Assembly (NCBI GenBank): GCA_965223215.1
Contig: CBDCVZ010000010.1
Span: forward strand, 2,728,001 to 2,792,000
Length of the DNA stretch: 64,000 bases
Source of the DNA: JABDMH01 sp965223215
GTDB taxonomy: Bacteria > Bacteroidota > Bacteroidia > Chitinophagales > Saprospiraceae
Reading direction: 5' to 3'
Under the pieces are notes generated by a model. It was given only the letters and a program-made list of their open reading frames with translations. It made no database searches and had not been told where the DNA came from. This document shows, one piece after another, positions 20,172-28,234 of the stretch (position 1 is the stretch's first letter; the number at the start of each line of letters is the position of its first letter). The translations under genes were made by a program, and so were the position numbers.

Positions 20172-21485
20172 ATGCAAACATTTCATTCTAAATATCTATC
20201 GGCCTTGGTCCTTTTTTTATTCCTGGCAGCCTCGCAAACGGTATCTTCTCAACAAAACAAGCCTAATATCATTTTAATTTTTGCGGATGATCTCGGAATA
20301 GAATCTTTGAAGCCTTATGGCGGACATTCAACAGTAACTCCAAATATTGACAAGCTGGCGGATTCCGGTATGCTTTTTACCCATTGTATTGCAAATCCTG
20401 CCTGTTCTCCGTCCAGAGCTGAAATACTGACCGGCACATATCCGACAGACAATGGGATTAAGCATGTGTTGACTTACTTTAAAGATGAAACCTTTCTGGA
20501 TCCCGATAAATTCAAAAGCTTTGCCAACCAATTGAAAACCGGAGGGTATGCCACCGCTATAGCGGGAAAATGGAACCTCTCTTATCTGGAAAAAAATAAT
20601 ACCATCAAAGCATTTGGATTTGACGAACATTGTCTTTGGCAGATGTACAATAAAACCGGCGTCAAACGATCTCGTTATTACCAGCCATATTTTAGAATTA
20701 ATAATACCATTGTTGAAGATGAAATTTCAAATCGATTTGGTCCGGATGTGATGGCGGATTTTTTAATAGATTTCATTACAAAAAACCAAGACAAGCCCTT
20801 TCTAATTTACTATCCCTCATTGATACCTCATGTTCCTTTTGTCAAAGTGCCCGGCAATAAGGATGCTGAGATTTTGCCGGACCATCAACAGAAGAATGGG
20901 CCGGAGTGTTTTCCGGAAATGGTGAATTATCTCGACCAGAATGTCGGACGATTGGTCAGCAAGGTGGAAGAATTGGGGATTGCCGATAACACGATCCTCA
21001 TTTTTTGTGCCGACAATGGTACAGATAAACGAGTGATATCGGTCTGGGGGGAAGATAAAGTCGACCTACCTGGAGGTAAAATGACCATGACGGATCGAGG
21101 GACCCGGGTTCCACTCATCGTAAAATGGCCCGGAAAAATAAGAGCCGGATCTCGATGCAATGATTTGGTAGAGCTGGCTGATTTTTTGCCAACATTTTGT
21201 AATATAGCGTCCGTTCCAATTCCAAAACAAAGTATGAGGGGACAGAGTTTCTATTCCCAGTTAATAGGGGAAAAGGGAGACCCCAGAAAATACGTTCATA
21301 TTGAATATCAAGAAAATAGCCAGATAAGGACTAAGAAATGGATATACACCAACAATGATAAGTTGATAAGGATAAATAAATATGGAACACCAGAAAATAT
21401 GCCAAAGAAAGAGGGTAGTCATAAGAAGACACGGGAAGAATTGAGAAACATTATAGAGCAAATTAGCAAGGTGAAACATGAGTAG
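20172..21485 (+). CDS. Sulfatase (arylsulfatase family, formylglycine type)
   Basis: The 437-residue protein has a signal peptide (about 1-26, ending SQTVSSQ). The S1 sulfatase core includes metal aspartates in IFADDLGIE (Asp39, Asp40), the formylglycine signature ACSPSRAEILTG with Cys78, and later metal residues in FCADNGTDKR. Such enzymes remove sulfate esters from glycans or small molecules in the periplasm and need a formylglycine-generating enzyme, which is not in this window. As the third gene of the 15604-21485 unit it suggests that the pathway handles a sulfated compound. Confidence 0.9.
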   Translation: MQTFHSKYLSALVLFLFLAASQTVSSQQNKPNIILIFADDLGIESLKPYGGHSTVTPNIDKLADSGMLFTHCIANPACSPSRAEILTGTYPTDNGIKHVLTYFKDETFLDPDKFKSFANQLKTGGYATAIAGKWNLSYLEKNNTIKAFGFDEHCLWQMYNKTGVKRSRYYQPYFRINNTIVEDEISNRFGPDVMADFLIDFITKNQDKPFLIYYPSLIPHVPFVKVPGNKDAEILPDHQQKNGPECFPEMVNYLDQNVGRLVSKVEELGIADNTILIFCADNGTDKRVISVWGEDKVDLPGGKMTMTDRGTRVPLIVKWPGKIRAGSRCNDLVELADFLPTFCNIASVPIPKQSMRGQSFYSQLIGEKGDPRKYVHIEYQENSQIRTKKWIYTNNDKLIRINKYGTPENMPKKEGSHKKTREELRNIIEQISKVKHE

Positions 21486-21777
21486 ACTTTGGCTTTAGAT
21501 TTGTTAGTTCATTTGAAGAAGATTTTCGCTGAAGTTTGTTGGCCAAAGAGAGGCGCTAATAGCCAATGGATAGAGCAGCGTGCTGAACGGAAACCGCATT
21601 GGCCCTCATCAGTAACGGTCTCATTTGAAGACCGAAAGCATGAAGCCTATCGAAGGTCCTATTAAGTGGTTTGGTGTGTAATCCTGAAAGAAACATGAGA
21701 GGTTGTTCACAGGAGTATCTTCTGGCGTAATTTTTACTGCATCAAGAGTTTCAATAGGAGCGTTGCCTTAGGTGTTG

Positions 21778-22782
21778 TTATCTTCCATTTTCTTGCAAGT
21801 TCACCAATAATGCGGCAACTGTGCTTCTCAAATCAGTTTTATTCTGGTAATACTCTTCAAGTATACTTCTAAATACCGGAGTATCGTAATCACTAAAAAT
21901 GTGATACACATCCATCAGCATTTTATGTTGAACGGAGTTAGTTTCTAGGGCGTCTTGAGTAGCTCTTCCGCATAAATAGAACATACTTGCATGCCAGAGG
22001 TTTCGGGGAAACTCCATCCCAAGAGCTTCTGCTTGATGATAGATTTCTCCTCTGAATGGACTATCCTGAAAATTAAACAATAGGTGGGATCCTTCATGAA
22101 AGACTGTCTCCACAAATGTTGTTGTACTGTTATACGGGTCGATGGTTGAAATAATTATTTTCAAGGTCGGTTTTGTAGTAGTATAAGCCCCGGCATAATT
22201 TGCATAGGCCGTGAGCTCAACCCTAACTTTTGATGTATTTGGCCATTCGTACTGTGCCAACTCTTCCATCTTACCAATTACTCTTTCCTCCAAGGCGGCA
22301 ATTGTGCTGATGTGTTCATCCAATACTTCCTTGTTGAGCTTTTGATGGATTGGCCAATATCTCATTCGATAGACTGCAGATGCGCTGTTCAACAAATCGG
22401 TAAAGTGTTTGGAAAATGTGGTATCTGTGATTATTTGATCCTGGTTTTGCTGCGAAAGTCATGACTTGATATCCCGCAGCAGTTCACTTCTAAGATTCTT
22501 ATCTATCAAGTTCTTCTGATAGTAGGCCAATGCACCTTCAAACTTCAGAATTTCATCTTCGTTTAGTTCGATTAAGGATTCACCGGTTTCTCTAAATTCC
22601 AGGCCATCCTCTTCAAGTTGGGCCAATTGACTTCCCTTGGCTTTTTGATATAAAAAATGATGTAAGTTGACCCAATAGTCGCTATGAAACACAAATAACC
22701 TGGTGGAATCCAAAGGAATCTGGGCAAGAATATTTGTACAGCTAAAAGCAAATGTGATTGTTTGAAGTAGAATTTTCGTCAT
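21778..22782 (-). pseudogene. Exported HExxH-type metallopeptidase-like gene with one in-frame TGA
   Basis: Two minus-strand ORFs (22782-22459 and 22395-21778) are in the same frame, separated only by a TGA at 22459-22461 and a readable stretch. Joined, they encode about 334 residues: signal peptide MTKILLQTITFAFSCTNILA, a helical domain, then VFHEGSHLLF with a zinc-type HEGSH motif and a downstream YHQAEALG segment. The family is not one I can name. The ATG at 22782 is chosen because the signal peptide starts there and the attC-like repeat begins 17 bases upstream. A CGA-to-TGA change would explain the stop. It is probably a young pseudogene or a read-through case. Confidence 0.7.
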
Positions 22783-22798
22783 ACTAATTAATTGAAGA

Positions 22799-22927
22799 TA
22801 ACGATCTGAGCACAAGTGGCGCCTTGGTCGTCAATCTAAGTTTCAATAAACTAATACTGCACCTATAATCTTTTGAACTTAAAACACTTATTCAGGTTCA
22901 GAAATGCGACAATAAGATGCCGACTTA
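22799..22927 (-). repeat. attC-like repeat H, larger part (interrupted by the IS1111-type relic)
   Basis: It starts TAACGATCTGAGCACAAGTG and has the central block TCAATCTAAG typical of the long repeats. It then reaches the beginning of the second arm, ACAATAAGATGCCGACTTA, where the IS left end begins. The missing end, TGGCCTGTTGG, is found at 25627-25637 on the other side of the element. Joined, they give an arm resembling the second arm of the repeat at 42103-42245 (CAATATGACGTCTTAGTGGC then CTGTTAGC). Confidence 0.75.
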
Positions 22928-23721
22928 TGCATCTATGTAAAAAGTAGCAACTTCAAAGGATAAACCAAAGCCAAGAAGTTATGCCTAAGAAAGTCACTCC
23001 CGACGCTTCGGTCGGGACGGGTACTACTCCAAAGTTATTTATTGGAATGGACATTCACAACCTGTCCCGCATACTTGCGGGAAGAAATCGTGAAATATGA
23101 ACTTCTGTACCGACATTATAAGTGGGCCAAACAAGACGATACCATCTGACGGTAAGGTCTTAAAAGGACATGTTGAGAATTATTTTGGGCATCATCAAGT
23201 ATACATAGCTTCTGAGCCAGGATACTGAGGGTCTTCCGCTGCCAGCTCCTTTATCAATTCGGGCCGGGATACCTATGAGGTCAATATTGTAAACGCTCCT
23301 AGACCATTTAAGCAGCGTATCAATTAAAACAGATAAAGTTGATGATCAGAATCTTGCACATCTGCTCATGACTGGATATATGAACCAAATCTCGATACCC
23401 CCTGCCGAGCATGACTGTCTCAGAAACCTCACCAGAAGACGTGTCAGCTCGCTCTAAGGTTAGGCAAGATCAAACCACAAATCAAGGGCTTACTTCTTTA
23501 TGAGAATCTATCAATTTCCCAACGCTATGACACCCAAACTGGAGCCAGGGATTCATCAAGTGCTTGCACAAATTTGATTGGAACTCCGCATCCATCCCAT
23601 GGCTTTTTCCTTTGATCATTTTTCGATGTTCCACGATTCTTGCCTCCATGTCAAAGTAAATTTCTACTAGTTTGACAGGATCCAGTTCTCATTTAAAAGC
23701 CAAGGCATTAAGTCCCTCCCA

Positions 23722-24459
23722 TTATTCAAAAAAGTCCTTAATATAATCCAATATCGGATACGAAGTATAGGTCTGAGACAATATTTTTCCATCACTAATA
23801 TGCCAGGTATCTGTTCCCATTTCAACAAAAGGTTTGGCGGTATAAACTATGTAGCCGGTTTCATTCTCCACATGAGAAAAAACAGTTTCGACCGTATTAA
23901 TATACTTCCTTGATATATTTTTTAAGGCAAAATCCATAAATACTTCAATTTCCTTTCGACCCGTTACAGTGCCCAAAGGTGTCGAAATAAAACCATTTTC
24001 AGCAAAATTTTCAGCAATTATTCGCCCCTCGCCGGAACCAAAAGCCGAAAAGTGTTTTTGTATAACTTCATTCGTTGATGCATTTACGGTTTCATGATTA
24101 TCAAATTGAAAAAATTTAGAGATAAAATCTGACTCGTTTGACGTAGTGAAAGTCTGAGACGTAATCTTACTACCCTCTATTTTCCAGGTGTTTGTTCCCA
24201 ATGGAACTACTGGCGGAGATTGGTACGTATAATGAACCGTGTTCTTACTGTAATGCTGAGCAATTATTCTTAAGTTTTCAAAGTACGCCTTAGGTGCTTC
24301 CTCGATCATAAATTGAAAGAATGGTTTCATTTCCGGTCTATGCAATAAACCAAAGCGAGTAAATAACACAGCCTCTTCGTCGTATAAATCCAACATTTTC
24401 TCGAAATCCCTTTCAATAAAAGACGCCTGATACCTTTCCATTATTCTTTTACTTTCCAT
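23722..24459 (-). CDS. Protein of two tandem SnoaL/NTF2-like domains
   Basis: The 245-residue protein contains two related halves: FEKMLDLYDEEAVLFTRFG... with FTTSNESDFISKFFQ in the first, and ENFAENGFISTPLGTVTGRK... with YTSYPILDYIKDFFE in the second. Each fits the cone-shaped NTF2/SnoaL fold, typical of small-molecule binding or isomerase-like proteins. No signal peptide. Its start is 2 bases from the end of the truncated NmrA-like gene upstream, so the two were an operon. Both lie inside the IS relic and the function is unknown. Confidence 0.65.
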   Translation of the reverse strand: MESKRIMERYQASFIERDFEKMLDLYDEEAVLFTRFGLLHRPEMKPFFQFMIEEAPKAYFENLRIIAQHYSKNTVHYTYQSPPVVPLGTNTWKIEGSKITSQTFTTSNESDFISKFFQFDNHETVNASTNEVIQKHFSAFGSGEGRIIAENFAENGFISTPLGTVTGRKEIEVFMDFALKNISRKYINTVETVFSHVENETGYIVYTAKPFVEMGTDTWHISDGKILSQTYTSYPILDYIKDFFE

Positions 24460-24461
24460 AG

Positions 24462-24977
24462 TTATTCGTTTTTAAAATTTTCCCTTGCCCAGTCCTTAAA
24501 ACTAGTAAATCCATCAGGAACAATCGAATTGGATAATGCTACCTTTTCCTCGGCATTGGGTCCGAAATAAGTGTATTCTTCCCAAAAGTTGAGCATCTCT
24601 CTAAATTCCTTTGCACCCGGAAACGGCAATTGGTCAAATTCCTCATTTTTGACTTGATAATAATGCACATTATGTCCTTGATCTCTCAATATTTTTACTA
24701 TTTCCATCCAACTGATTGGCCCTGGAGACATGGACAAATACACGCCATCTCCTACTATCTCTCTATTTTTAAAGACAGCTGATATCAATTTACCGAGTTC
24801 AGAAATGTCACCATTATAAATTCCTTTATTTTCCTTGGCCATGGGTAAAAACCATGCCCTCGATCCATCCTCCTGTGGTTGTGGTTGTAGATAAACAGAC
24901 GTTAAATTTTGAAAATACATGGGAGCTTCCACAAATGTATATGCCTCAAAGTTGGCATTCCGAACCAAATTATCCAC
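24462..24977 (-). pseudogene. NmrA-like NAD(P)-binding protein missing its Rossmann N-terminus
   Basis: The residues VDNLVRNANFEAYTFVEAPM match the middle of NmrA/HSCARG-type atypical short-chain dehydrogenases, followed by their C-terminal substrate part ending FKDWARENFKNE. The N-terminal glycine-rich NAD(P)-binding half is absent: at about 24974 the sequence changes directly into IS transposase DNA. The apparent first codon at 24975-24977 is a GTG at the junction. It is therefore a 5'-truncated remnant created by the rearrangement. Confidence 0.7.
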
Positions 24978-25243
24978 GTCGGTCTGGTGCCAAATGTATA
25001 CAGCTCCGGCGAAAATTCCTATGCCCTCGGAGTGAAGCCCAGAGCCAATGACATCGTAAGAAGTCTCATTGTTGAGGCCGCTTGGGTTGCCATCAGAATT
25101 GACCCCGCTTTACTACAGTACTATCGAAATCATGCTCGACATAACTCTAAAGCCGCTATTTTCAAAGTAGCACGAAAACTACTCTCCAGAATCCACGCTG
25201 TCATCAAAACCAACACAGAATATCAAATCGGTTTAATAAAGTG

Positions 25244-25626
25244 AGTATCCCTATTTCAACAAATATAGCTGGTGAATCAAAAACAGTAAAGAGCAAGTGA
25301 ATGCCTACGGCACTCTTGACTCTTTTTTCTTCACCACCAAATCGGTTGCATACAGGATATCAACATGATTTTATAAGCTTCTATGAGTTCCAAAAATCAC
25401 TTAAATGGACAACATAACAGGCCAGGTGACAATCCAATATTGTTGATCACATTCTTTATGGTGTTGCCATTTGATTTCTATAAACATACAGATAACGGTA
25501 AACTTCATAGCATGTATCACACATAGGATGGTGAACTATAGAATTTCGATTCGAATTATTGTGCGTTAATCTATATCTTTCATATGATTATTTCCACCCT
25601 TCGGAGAACCTATCTTTTACATAGGA
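25244..25626 (+). ncRNA. 3' guide-RNA region of IS1111-type copy 1
   Basis: This non-coding stretch after the transposase end aligns along its length with 31975-32346. It keeps the stem GTAAAGAG (25286-25293) / CTCTTGAC (25313-25320) with the inner hairpin TGCCTACGGCA. The guide-like segment AACAGGCCA (25416-25424) is the exact reverse complement of the DNA right after the element, TGGCCTGTT at 25627-25635. ACATAGGA at 25521-25528 repeats the element's own right end (25619-25626). IS110-family elements are known to use structured RNAs to pick targets; in the IS1111 group the RNA lies 3' of the transposase, as here. Confidence 0.8.
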
Positions 25627-25651
25627 TGGCCTGTTGGTGGCTGTTTTAAAA

Positions 25652-26056
25652 TTAGATGAATATCTCTTCAGGGCTAACTACTTCAATAAGACTATGCTTA
25701 AAATCCTTCTTGTTCCTCGTCACTATATATCGAATTTCTGGAATCCGTCTTGCGCACTCATGCTGAACCGCATCTTCATAGTCCGAAAATTTGCTTGTCA
25801 AGCTTGTCATTAGACCGTGATGATCTATATCTTGAGTCTTGACTCTATTTAGGACAATATTGATAATTCGCTTGCTTTTCCTTTCACCAAGTTCTTTCTC
25901 TGTCAAATAGTAGGTGGTCAAGATGGATAATGTAGATGTATATAATTCAAATTCTCCATTCTTTGCATCTTTGAACAATCGGATAGCCCATTTTGAAAAT
26001 GGTTTTCTGTTTGCAGTAATATCGACCAGCACATTAGTATCCAGAAATACCTTCAT
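25652..26056 (-). CDS. PIN-domain toxin
   Basis: The 134-residue protein is a PIN-fold ribonuclease candidate: first acidic motif MKVFLDTNVLVDI (Asp6), Glu in the middle (KELGER region), acidic SDYEDAVQHECA, and a final IVTRNKKDF with the third acidic position. PIN toxins of toxin-antitoxin systems cleave RNA using Mg2+ held by these residues. Its start overlaps the antitoxin stop by 4 bases (translational coupling). The pair directly precedes attC-like repeat H in the cassette direction. Confidence 0.88.
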   Translation of the reverse strand: MKVFLDTNVLVDITANRKPFSKWAIRLFKDAKNGEFELYTSTLSILTTYYLTEKELGERKSKRIINIVLNRVKTQDIDHHGLMTSLTSKFSDYEDAVQHECARRIPEIRYIVTRNKKDFKHSLIEVVSPEEIFI

Positions 26057-26295
26057 TTCATGTGTCTTTTATGAAGTATTTCCCTAATAGCCTTCTTCTC
26101 ATCAAAGTCCTCTGGCAATTTGATAACGCCCACAATCTCATCAAGTTCGCTATCAAAATTCTCATCATCGGGACGCGTGATGGCCTCCAAATAAGATTCA
26201 ACTATTTCTGATAGACTTCTCTGTGTTGATTTCGCGAATTGCTTTGCCTTCTCTATTGTTCTCTTGTCAATTGACAGTGTCAACTTCGTTTGCAT
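26053..26295 (-). CDS. DUF6364-type antitoxin for the PIN toxin
   Basis: The 80-residue protein starts MQTKLTLSIDKRTIEKAKQF, a ribbon-helix-helix-like beginning common to DUF6364 antitoxins, and ends in a charged tail (EKKAIREILHKRHMK) likely to wrap the toxin. It lies immediately upstream of the PIN gene with a 4-base overlap. A palindrome at 26314-26323, 19 bases upstream of the start, is a plausible autoregulatory operator. Confidence 0.82.
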   Translation of the reverse strand: MQTKLTLSIDKRTIEKAKQFAKSTQRSLSEIVESYLEAITRPDDENFDSELDEIVGVIKLPEDFDEKKAIREILHKRHMK

Positions 26296-26313
26296 ACGTA
26301 ACTTTATTTCAAA

Positions 26314-26323
26314 TATACGTATA
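26314..26323 (-). promoter_or_regulatory. Palindrome upstream of the PIN antitoxin, candidate operator
   Basis: TATACGTATA is a perfect 10-bp palindrome. A second ACGTA-containing site (CATACGTAAC) overlaps the antitoxin start region at about 26293-26302. Antitoxins of this type usually repress their own promoter. The site is seen; its role is inferred. Confidence 0.45.
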
Positions 26324-26369
26324 ATTCAAATCGAAGTCAAGGGTCGTTCTTATTCTCTTGCTACCTCGT

Positions 26370-26657
26370 TTAATTCACCGTTGGTATTTGTCCCAGTTCC
26401 TTGCCTAATTTTAACTGTTCTTCCTCCAAATCGAAATCATTTTGCAAACCCATCCAGAACTTGGCGGTAGTTCCAAAGTATTTTGACAGTCTCAAAGCTG
26501 TGTCTGCTGTAATCCTTCGATTCCCCTTGATAATCATGCTTGTTCTAGTCTGAGGTATTCCCAGGTCCTTAGAGAGACGATAAGCACTGATTTTCATAGG
26601 TTTTAGAAACTCTTCCATTAAAACTTCACCAGGATGTATGTTTTTCAATCTAGTCAT
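26370..26657 (-). CDS. higA: HigA-type XRE antitoxin
   Basis: From the Met in MTRLKNIHPGEVLMEEFLKP the protein has 95 residues: a HigA-type helix-turn-helix with ISAYRLSKDLGIPQTRTSMI followed by GNRRITADTALRLSKYFGTT and FWMGLQNDFDL. HigA binds DNA and neutralises HigB. The longer open frame starts at 26726, but that extension is antisense-like and runs inside HigB. The chosen start overlaps the toxin stop by 8 bases, the usual higBA arrangement with toxin first. Confidence 0.9.
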   Translation of the reverse strand: MTRLKNIHPGEVLMEEFLKPMKISAYRLSKDLGIPQTRTSMIIKGNRRITADTALRLSKYFGTTAKFWMGLQNDFDLEEEQLKLGKELGQIPTVN

Positions 26658-26934
26658 GATAGTCCAAAATTTTAACTTCATATGCATCAGATAGTCTCCA
26701 TTTAAAGACAATTCGCCATTGCTCATTGATTCTGATACTGTGAGAGCTCTTGAGGCTACCTTTCAGCTTCTCAAGCCTGTTAGCTGGTGGAATTCTTAAA
26801 TCATTTATGTTCCCAGCGTTATTGATCATCCTCAATTTTCGTCTTGCCACTTGTTGAATCTGAGTCGGCAACTTCTTTGACCTAGTTCCCCGCCAAATCT
26901 TGTCAGTTTCAACATCACCAAATGATTTAATCAT
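26650..26934 (-). CDS. higB: HigB-type toxin (RelE superfamily)
   Basis: From MIKSFGDVETDKIWRGTRSK the protein has 94 residues and the HigB/RelE plasmid-maintenance fold: LPTQIQQVARRKLRMINNAG, LKGSLKSSHSIRINEQWRIV and the closing YEVKILDYHD. HigB toxins cut ribosome-bound mRNA. The frame is open upstream to 26994, but that part overlaps the end of the truncated group II intron ORF and lacks family similarity, so the internal ATG is used. Confidence 0.88.
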   Translation of the reverse strand: MIKSFGDVETDKIWRGTRSKKLPTQIQQVARRKLRMINNAGNINDLRIPPANRLEKLKGSLKSSHSIRINEQWRIVFKWRLSDAYEVKILDYHD

Positions 26935-26948
26935 CTCCCACGTCATTA

Positions 26949-27488
26949 CTAACGCTGAAGGTAAGCAAAAGGTTCGACATACAATAGAACCCATTTGTCT
27001 TTACAATAATGGGTCAGTCCTTTCATTAATAATTCATGATCTATTGTATCAAAATACCCTTTGATATCTAGATCAATAACAAAGTCATGATTTATACAAT
27101 TCTTCAAGCTCGATTCTATCGCTTGATGCGCGTTCCTTCCACGTCGATATCCATATGAACTACTGTGAAACTTTGGCTCCAATATTCGCTCTAAATGAAG
27201 CCTGACTACTTCCTGGGCAATCCGATCCAGTAATGTTGGAACACCTAAATACCGACTGCTCCCATCCTTTTTCGGAACTGCTACTTGTTTGACTGCTTGC
27301 GGGTAATAACTCCCAGAGGTTAAGCGGTTCCACAATTTATACAATTCCTTTCCTGCATTCTCTGCAAGATATGTCCATGTCATTTTGTCGACTCCGCCTG
27401 ATCCCTTCTTTGATCTTACCCGCTTGTATGCACGCCAAACCATCAGCTTCGTAATGGGTTGTGATTTTGTCGCATAATAATCGGTCAT
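26949..27488 (-). pseudogene. ltrA: N-terminal fragment of a group II intron reverse transcriptase/maturase
   Basis: The fragment has 179 residues and begins MTDYYATKSQPITKLMVWRA. It contains early RT motifs: GGVDKMTW, KKDGSSRYLGVPTLLDRIAQ, SYGYRRGRNAHQAIE and the first catalytic aspartate block DLDIKGYFDTIDHELLM. It ends before the YADD box, thumb, maturase domain X and any endonuclease domain. Full-length relatives are about 400-600 residues. It cannot support intron mobility or splicing. Confidence 0.88.
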
Positions 27489-28166
27489 CCCCTAATTAAT
27501 TAAGGTTGTCTCATAATACTCTGACTAAACATGCTCAGCCCTTCGCTCCAGTATTATTACAATACCTTCAATACTACTATGACTTTGTTCTCCCACCCAC
27601 TAGTGGTTCGCTCGCTTGAATGTCCACTGGACATTCACCCCACTCAAGTGAGGTGCGCTCCCCCAGTCCGATACCTCACTCACATCCCTTCAGTGTCTGC
27701 TTCCTGTTTCCATTTTGCAGATCGGTATCGTTCTCACTTGTTCCAGTTTACAGCCTACTCGATGGTCTTGCCAACTTAACCCCGGATTTGACCGATTGAT
27801 ACCCGACCCCAGGGAGGGTTGAATGCCCACCAGAGGCATTCAAAAGAGGGAACCGCGAAGCGGTGGGATGCATGCTAATTAGGACACCCGTTGTACTCAT
27901 CGTATACACAACCGTATCAGTATACTTTTGACATCACTCAATTTTCTTTCGAGGCTTCATCATTGGTTCATTTTCATTCAACTCCATCAAGCTTACCTGC
28001 AGAGATCTTGTCCCCGCGTTTCCTTATCGATCACCACCGCCCAGTTTCCGGAACCGCAGCATAAGGTGGTTTGATAACCCCTCCTAAAAGGCGTCACCGG
28101 GAGGCCTTCTCCCATCTGTAAAGTAGTTATTACTCTCCACGTCAAGAGAGTATTCAAGTCACACAC
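26970..28166 (-). mobile_element. Group II intron, 3'-truncated
   Basis: Read on the minus strand, the element starts at 28166 with GTGTGTGACTTGAATACTC, a GTGYG-type intron 5' end. About 680 bases of structured non-coding DNA follow (clear hairpins such as GAATGCC/GGCATTC at 27821-27841 and CCGCTTCGCGG near 27860), and then an intron-encoded reverse transcriptase ORF starts at 27488. The ORF and the intron stop abruptly near 26970, where HigBA DNA begins; domains V and VI and the catalytic RT core are missing. The 5' end abuts an attC-like repeat (28166-28223). The exact 3' junction is uncertain by about 20 bases. Confidence 0.75.
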
Positions 28167-28223
28167 GGTCGTGTATATGCGTAGTGCGACCGTTTTGGGA
28201 GCATTATCGCATATACAGTGTTA
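28166..28223 (-). repeat. attC-like short inverted repeat K (group II intron at its edge)
   Basis: On the minus strand it runs TAACACTGTATATGCG ... CGCATATACACGACC, with matching inner arms TATATGCG/CGCATATA and a loop of about 25 bases. Other array repeats end GACCGTTA on this strand; here GACC is followed directly by the intron start GTGTG, so the final GTTA is displaced. It lies just after the end of the 28235-30010 gene. Confidence 0.65.
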
Positions 28224-28234
28224 GCTGCTGATTT

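Larger units (their letters stand above)
22983..25243 (+). pseudogene. IS110-family transposase remnant, split by foreign genes
   Basis: DNA from 22983 to about 23655 aligns with codons 1 to ~215 of the intact transposase (starting ATGCCTAAGAAAGTCACTCC), with many stops and frameshifts. The homology resumes at about 24974 (GTCGGTCTGGTGCCAAATG) and is open to the end at 25243, encoding the C-terminal Tnp20 region with CSGENSYALGVKPRAND. The DEDD half is dead. A 22-bp palindromic insert absent from the intact copy lies at 23061-23082. Confidence 0.85.
22928..25626 (+). mobile_element. Decayed IS110-family, IS1111-type element (copy 1) with foreign DNA inside
   Basis: The left end TGCATCTATGTAAAAAGTAGC and right end CTTTTACATAGGA match those of the intact copy at 30840-32346, including the subterminal inverted repeat CTATGTAAAA/TTTTACATAG. 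The transposase reading frame is destroyed. Between about 23660 and 24973 a segment with two minus-strand genes has replaced roughly 140 bases of transposase. The 3' non-coding region (25244-25626) is nevertheless well preserved. The element sits in the second arm of attC-like repeat H. Confidence 0.8.

Noticed and set aside
21640..21777. Possible attC-like repeat after the HEGSH gene
   Set aside because: Only the GTTGTTA end and a vague arm are visible; no convincing inverse partner was found.
8097..22815. Reassigned TGA codon (genetic code 4 or 25) or selenocysteine as explanation of in-frame TGAs
   Set aside because: TGA ends other intact genes in the window, TGG encodes Trp normally, and no SECIS-like element was noticed.
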